Source of the DNA: JAAYKS01 sp964479435 | GTDB lineage: Bacteria; Bacillota; Clostridia; Saccharofermentanales; UBA5734 | Direction: 5' to 3' | Length of the DNA stretch: 8,425 nt | Assembly: GCA_964479435.1 (NCBI GenBank) | Contig: CAYZME010000080.1 | Span: 1-8,425 of the forward strand | Shown here: one piece after another, positions 5,856 through 8,425 of the stretch | Layout: every line of letters starts with the position of its first letter | Position numbering within the stretch: position 1 is the first letter of the stretch | Position numbers and translations under genes: made by a program | Notes under the pieces: generated by a model | The model's input: only the letters and a program-made list of their open reading frames with translations | Databases searched by the model: none | Told to the model about the DNA's origin: nothing

Positions 5856-6206
5856 ATGGCGAAAGTACATGTCAAGAAAAATGATAATGTCTTTGTCCTC
5901 ACAGGTAAAGACGCGGGCAAAACCGGAAAAGTGCTGAACGTGATCCCCCGTGCCAACCGGGTTGTGGTCGAGGGCGTCAACATGATTTCCCGCCACACCA
6001 AGCCGCACAATCGCTATCAGCAGGGTGGGATCATCCATCGGGAGGCGCCCGTCCACGGTTCGAATGTAATGCTGGTCTGCCCCAAGTGTGACCGCCCCAC
6101 CCGTGTCGGGCGTGTTGTGCAGGAGAACGGCGACAAAGCGCGGGTATGCAAAAAGTGTGGAGCCGTGATCGACATCGTCACCACGGCCAAGAAGTTGGAT
6201 AAGTAA
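5856..6206 (+). CDS. rplX: 50S ribosomal protein L24, with four-cysteine zinc-ribbon-like motif
   Basis: L24, 116 residues from the chosen ATG. It starts 50S assembly by binding the 5' end of 23S rRNA and lies by the tunnel exit. The KOW motif is at about 5-32 (VHVKKNDNVFVLTGKDAGKT, then GKVLNVIP), followed by VVVEGVNMI and the EAPVHGSNVMLV strand. C75, C78, C98 and C101 form CPKC - 19 residues - CKKC, a zinc-ribbon-like arrangement present in many but not all bacterial L24. The frame is open from GTG 5838 inside rplN, but AGGAGG at 5841-5846 would then lie inside the gene; ATG 5856 has nine-base spacing and gives the family N-terminus MAKVHVKK. Confidence 0.97.
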   Translation: MAKVHVKKNDNVFVLTGKDAGKTGKVLNVIPRANRVVVEGVNMISRHTKPHNRYQQGGIIHREAPVHGSNVMLVCPKCDRPTRVGRVVQENGDKARVCKKCGAVIDIVTTAKKLDK

Positions 6207-6223
6207 CACAGGGAGGCTGCAGA

Positions 6224-6763
6224 ATGACAAGGCTTAAAGACAGGTACAAAAGCGAGATCGTACCGGCTCTTCAGGAGAAGTTCCGCTACAAGTCTCCCAT
6301 GCAGGTCCCGCGACTCGAGAAAATCGTGCTCAATATGGGATTGGGCGATGTCAAAGACGTGCCCAAATCGCTGGAGAGCGCCGTAGATGACATGAGCGTC
6401 ATCGCAGGGCAAAAAGCGGTGATCACCAAAGCGAAGAAATCGGTTTCGGCGTTTCGTCTGCGCGAAGGGATGAATGTCGGATGCACGGTTACGTTGCGCG
6501 GCGACCGGATGTACGAGTTTATTGACAAGCTGATTTCGATCGCCCTGCCACGCGTTCGTGACTTTCGCGGCGTCAACCCGAACTCGTTTGACGGACGCGG
6601 CAATTACGCGATGGGCGTACGCGAGCAATTGATTTTTCCTGAGATCGATTACGACAAGATCGATAAGATTCGCGGCATGGACATTGTGATCGTGACCACC
6701 GCAAAAACCGACGAAGAGGGCAGAGAGTTGCTCAGACTGTTCGGCATGCCTTTTAGCAGATAA
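6224..6763 (+). CDS. rplE: 50S ribosomal protein L5
   Basis: L5, 179 residues, normal. It binds 5S rRNA with L18 and contacts the 30S head and P-site tRNA. Landmarks: RLEKIVLNMGLGD (30-42), AGQKAVITKAKKSVSAFRLREG (61-82), LPRVRDFRGVNPNSFDGRGNY (109-128) and the C-terminal FPEIDYDKIDKIRGMDIVIVTTA (138-160). GGGAGG at 6211-6216 with seven-base spacing fixes the ATG. In E. coli, S8 represses the spc genes at the rplE start; only 17 bases separate rplX and rplE here and I see no convincing S8-type structure. Confidence 0.98.
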   Translation: MTRLKDRYKSEIVPALQEKFRYKSPMQVPRLEKIVLNMGLGDVKDVPKSLESAVDDMSVIAGQKAVITKAKKSVSAFRLREGMNVGCTVTLRGDRMYEFIDKLISIALPRVRDFRGVNPNSFDGRGNYAMGVREQLIFPEIDYDKIDKIRGMDIVIVTTAKTDEEGRELLRLFGMPFSR

Positions 6764-6781
6764 TCGGGAGGAACATCACAC

Positions 6782-6967
6782 ATGGCCAAAAAGTCATTGA
6801 TACTCAAACAGCAAAAGACACCAAAATATCGCACGCGCGCATACACCCGTTGCAAACTGTGCGGTCGGCCCCATTCGGTGCTGCGCAAATATGGTGTTTG
6901 TCGCCTGTGCTTCCGGGAACTGGCCTACAAAGGGCAAATTCCCGGCGTACGTAAGGCCAGCTGGTAA
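6782..6967 (+). CDS. rpsZ: 30S ribosomal protein S14, zinc-binding short type (S14 type Z)
   Basis: S14, 61 residues, the short form of Bacillota and relatives, not the roughly 100-residue cysteine-less form. It is a 30S head protein near S3, S10 and S19. The zinc ribbon has C24-X2-C27-X12-C40-X2-C43 (RCKLCGRPH and VCRLCFRELAYKG). The C-terminal GQIPGVRKASW is invariant in the family. GGGAGG at 6766-6771 with ten-base spacing sets the ATG, 18 bases after rplE. This gene is also named rpsN in many annotations. All four zinc ligands are present, so it should be the zinc-containing (C+) type; no zinc-free paralogue lies in this window. Confidence 0.98.
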   Translation: MAKKSLILKQQKTPKYRTRAYTRCKLCGRPHSVLRKYGVCRLCFRELAYKGQIPGVRKASW

Positions 6968-6996
6968 CCCTGGAGAACGGGTAAGGAGGAACTATC

Positions 6997-7392
6997 ATGC
7001 AGATCACCGATTCCATCGCGGACATGCTCACCAGGATCCGCAACGGGGCTACCGCCAGGCACGCCACCGTCGACATCCCTGCCTCCAACCTCAAAAAGAC
7101 CATCGCGGGCATTCTTTTGCAGGAAGGCTATATTCAGCGGGTGGAGTTTATTGAGGATACCAAGCAGGGCGTTATTCGCATTACGCTGAAATACGCGGGT
7201 AAAAAGCCTGTGATTTCGGGACTCAAGCGTATTTCCAAGCCCGGACTGCGGGTGTACTCGGACTTTGAGCATCTGCCGCGCGTACTGGGAGGACTGGGGA
7301 TTGCGATTCTATCCACCTCGAGCGGTGTGATGACCGACCGCGCCGCGCGTCAAAAAGGGATAGGCGGGGAAGTTCTCGCTTATGTCTGGTAA
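6997..7392 (+). CDS. rpsH: 30S ribosomal protein S8
   Basis: S8, 131 residues, usual length. It binds helix 21 of 16S rRNA, organising the central domain, and is the spc-operon repressor in E. coli. It begins ITDSIADMLTRIRNG, has SGLKRISKPGLRVYS (74-88), and carries the family signature STSSGVMTDRAARQKGIGGE at 106-125, ending VLAYVW. AGGAGG at 6984-6989 and seven-base spacing set the ATG. It is followed by an 81-base gap, the second longest of the cluster. Confidence 0.98.
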   Translation: MQITDSIADMLTRIRNGATARHATVDIPASNLKKTIAGILLQEGYIQRVEFIEDTKQGVIRITLKYAGKKPVISGLKRISKPGLRVYSDFEHLPRVLGGLGIAILSTSSGVMTDRAARQKGIGGEVLAYVW

Positions 7393-7408
7393 TATAAACA
7401 CTCTGAAA

Positions 7409-7415
7409 GGGGAGG
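7409..7415 (+). promoter_or_regulatory. Orphan Shine-Dalgarno-like run in the rpsH-rplF gap
   Basis: GGGGAGG preceded by AAA lies 16 bases after the rpsH stop, but no ATG, GTG or TTG follows within normal spacing; only a CTG abuts it. The real rplF Shine-Dalgarno is AGGAGG at 7458-7463, ten bases from ATG 7474. The run may be chance, a decayed start site, or part of an RNA structure: AGGC (7413-7416) can pair with GCCT (7426-7429). Confidence 0.35.
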
Positions 7416-7473
7416 CTGTACCGACGCCTAGGGTCAGCATCCCGTAATCTCAAGAGCAGGAGGAGAGTTCATC

Positions 7474-8013
7474 ATGTCTAGAATAGGCAGAATGCCGATC
7501 GACATCCCATCCGGGGTGAAAGTCGAATGCGACAATGGAGCGGTCAAAGTATCGTCGGGCTCCAAGTTGTTGTCCATACAGGTGCATCCCGATATGCAGA
7601 TTGAGGTGCGCGATCAGCAGGTTCTGGTTACGCGCCCTTCCGATAGCAAAAACCACAAAGCTTTACACGGGTTGACCCGCTCTTTGGTATCCAACATGGT
7701 GGTGGGTGTCTCGCGCGGTTTTGACAAAACGCTGGAAATCAACGGCGTTGGCTGCCGCGCCCAAAAACAAGGCAATAAACTTGTCCTCAATCTCGGCTAT
7801 TCCCATCCGATCGAAATGGAAGAACCCGCGGGTATCGAAATTGAAGTGCCCGCGCCCAACCGGATCATCGTCAAGGGGGCCGACAAGCAATTGGTTGGCG
7901 AAACCGCGGCGAAAATCCGCTCCTTCCGCGTTCCGGATGCTTATATGGGTAAGGGCATCAAGTACAATTACGAAGTTCTCAGGATCAAGCCGGGCAAAAC
8001 GGGTGCCAAATAA
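7474..8013 (+). CDS. rplF: 50S ribosomal protein L6
   Basis: L6, 179 residues, two similar domains, located by the sarcin-ricin loop and the base of the L7/L12 stalk, where translation GTPases bind. MSRIGRMPIDIPSGV opens it; ALHGLTRSLVSNMVVGVSRGF (63-83) joins the first domain to LEINGVGCRAQKQGNKLVLNLGYSHP (87-112). The C-terminal segment normally reads PEPYKGKGI in this family and here reads PDAYMGKGI (154-162), then KPGKTGAK. The start is set by AGGAGG at 7458-7463. Identity is sure; the altered signature is mild and probably lineage-specific. Confidence 0.98.
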   Translation: MSRIGRMPIDIPSGVKVECDNGAVKVSSGSKLLSIQVHPDMQIEVRDQQVLVTRPSDSKNHKALHGLTRSLVSNMVVGVSRGFDKTLEINGVGCRAQKQGNKLVLNLGYSHPIEMEEPAGIEIEVPAPNRIIVKGADKQLVGETAAKIRSFRVPDAYMGKGIKYNYEVLRIKPGKTGAK

Positions 8014-8020
8014 CCGTGCT

Positions 8021-8043
8021 GGAGAAAGGATGAGATCGCTATG
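8021..8043 (+). promoter_or_regulatory. Weak, split rplR ribosome binding site with overlapping mini-frame
   Basis: Unlike the AGGAGG sites elsewhere, rplR has GGAG (8021-8024) and AAGGA (8026-8030, interrupted by T before GAG). ATG 8030, five bases from GGAG, opens a four-codon frame (M-R-S-L) whose TGA overlaps the rplR ATG. ATG 8041 is kept as the start on family grounds. Reinitiation or coupling is possible but unproven. Confidence 0.35.
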
Positions 8044-8406
8044 ATAAAGAAAATCGATCGCAGGGCCATTCGCAATCGCAAGCATCTGCGGGTGCGCAAG
8101 AAAATCAGCGGCACGGCGGCACGGCCGCGGTTGTCCGTATACCGCAGCCTGACTCATATTTACGCACAGCTCATCGACGATGAGACCGCAACCACGCTGG
8201 CGGCCGCTTCTTCTCTGGACAAAGACATCCGGGAGCAAGGGTCCGGTGGCAATATTCAGGCGGCGGCGCGGGTTGGCAAATTGATTGCCGAGCGCGCGTT
8301 GAACATGCAAATCGAATCCGTGGTCTTTGACCGCGGCGGATACATCTACCACGGCAGGATTAAAAGCCTTGCCGAAGCGGCACGAGAAGCCGGCTTGAAG
8401 TTCTGA
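8041..8406 (+). CDS. rplR: 50S ribosomal protein L18
   Basis: L18, 121 residues, normal. It binds 5S rRNA and, with L5, forms the 5S ribonucleoprotein of the central protuberance. The basic N-terminus DRRAIRNRKHLRVRKKISGT (6-25) is the RNA-binding tail. RPRLSVYRSLTHIYAQLIDD (28-47), the AARVGKLIAERAL helix (75-87) and the signature FDRGGYIYHGR (96-106) follow. It is 27 bases after rplF, with a weaker ribosome binding site than its neighbours, and 16 bases before the presumed rpsE start. Confidence 0.98.
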   Translation: MIKKIDRRAIRNRKHLRVRKKISGTAARPRLSVYRSLTHIYAQLIDDETATTLAAASSLDKDIREQGSGGNIQAAARVGKLIAERALNMQIESVVFDRGGYIYHGRIKSLAEAAREAGLKF

Positions 8407-8410
8407 CGCT

Positions 8411-8425
8411 GGAGGTAACAGAATG
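8411..8425 (+). CDS. rpsE: Start codon and ribosome binding site of a further gene, presumably rpsE (S5), cut by the window end
   Basis: GGAGG at 8411-8415 is followed after seven bases by ATG 8423-8425, the last bases of the window. In the canonical spc order rplR is followed by rpsE (30S protein S5), and the spacing fits. No protein sequence is visible, so the identity rests on gene order alone. The coding part here is 8423-8425 only. Confidence 0.55.

Noticed and set aside
6190..6260. S8-binding repressor site at the rplX-rplE junction, as in E. coli
   Set aside because: Only a 17-base gap and no convincing bulged helix resembling the S8 target on inspection.
7663..8352. 229-residue antisense open frame across rplF and rplR
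   Set aside because: Shadow of two well-identified genes with no independent support.
120..8425. A novel system or cargo inserted in the cluster
   Set aside because: Every gap is 103 bases or less and all genes follow the canonical order with intact r-protein families; there is no room for an unknown gene of ordinary size.

Overview
This window is a nearly complete S10-spc ribosomal protein gene cluster. All genes are on the + strand in the canonical bacterial order: rpsJ, rplC, rplD, rplW, rplB, rpsS, rplV, rpsC, rplP, rpmC, rpsQ, rplN, rplX, rplE, rpsN (zinc type), rpsH, rplF, rplR, and the start codon of what should be rpsE at the last three bases. No gene is broken or missing, there is no inserted cargo, and I see no mobile element, tRNA/rRNA or CRISPR.

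The organism looks like a Bacillota member, most likely of the class Clostridia, with roughly balanced GC. Reasons: a strong AGGAGG-type Shine-Dalgarno before almost every gene; a short 61-residue four-cysteine S14; and S17, L29, L18 and S10 sequences that read like clostridial versions. This rests on remembered family sequences, not on a search.

Layout. Bases 1-119 hold no recognisable gene but contain a terminator-like hairpin (18-47 plus TTTT), either the end of the preceding transcription unit (often tuf) or an attenuator in the S10 leader. Bases 120-4967 are the S10 half (S10, L3, L4, L23, L2, S19, L22, S3, L16). L29 and S17 follow, and 5473-8425 are the spc half (L14, L24, L5, S14, S8, L6, L18, S5 start). 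Most gaps are 0-41 bases, with one-base overlaps at rplD/rplW and rpsC/rplP and a 14-base overlap at rplP/rpmC, so the genes are almost surely co-transcribed and partly translationally coupled. Two gaps stand out: rpsJ-rplC (103 bases, with a clear hairpin) and rpsH-rplF (81 bases, with a second Shine-Dalgarno-like run that serves no gene). No gene-free stretch exceeds 300 bases.

Together the products build both subunits: L3, L4, L2, L22, L23, L29, L24, L16, L14, L6, L5 and L18 for the 50S (peptidyl-transferase surroundings, exit tunnel, 5S RNA), and S10, S19, S3, S17, S14, S8 for the 30S. I did not find a new system. The oddities worth checking are an approximately 49-residue N-terminal extension on L22, a roughly 20-residue C-terminal extension on L23 (both near the nascent-chain exit), substitutions at the L22 tunnel hairpin tip, and the structured leader and spacer RNAs.
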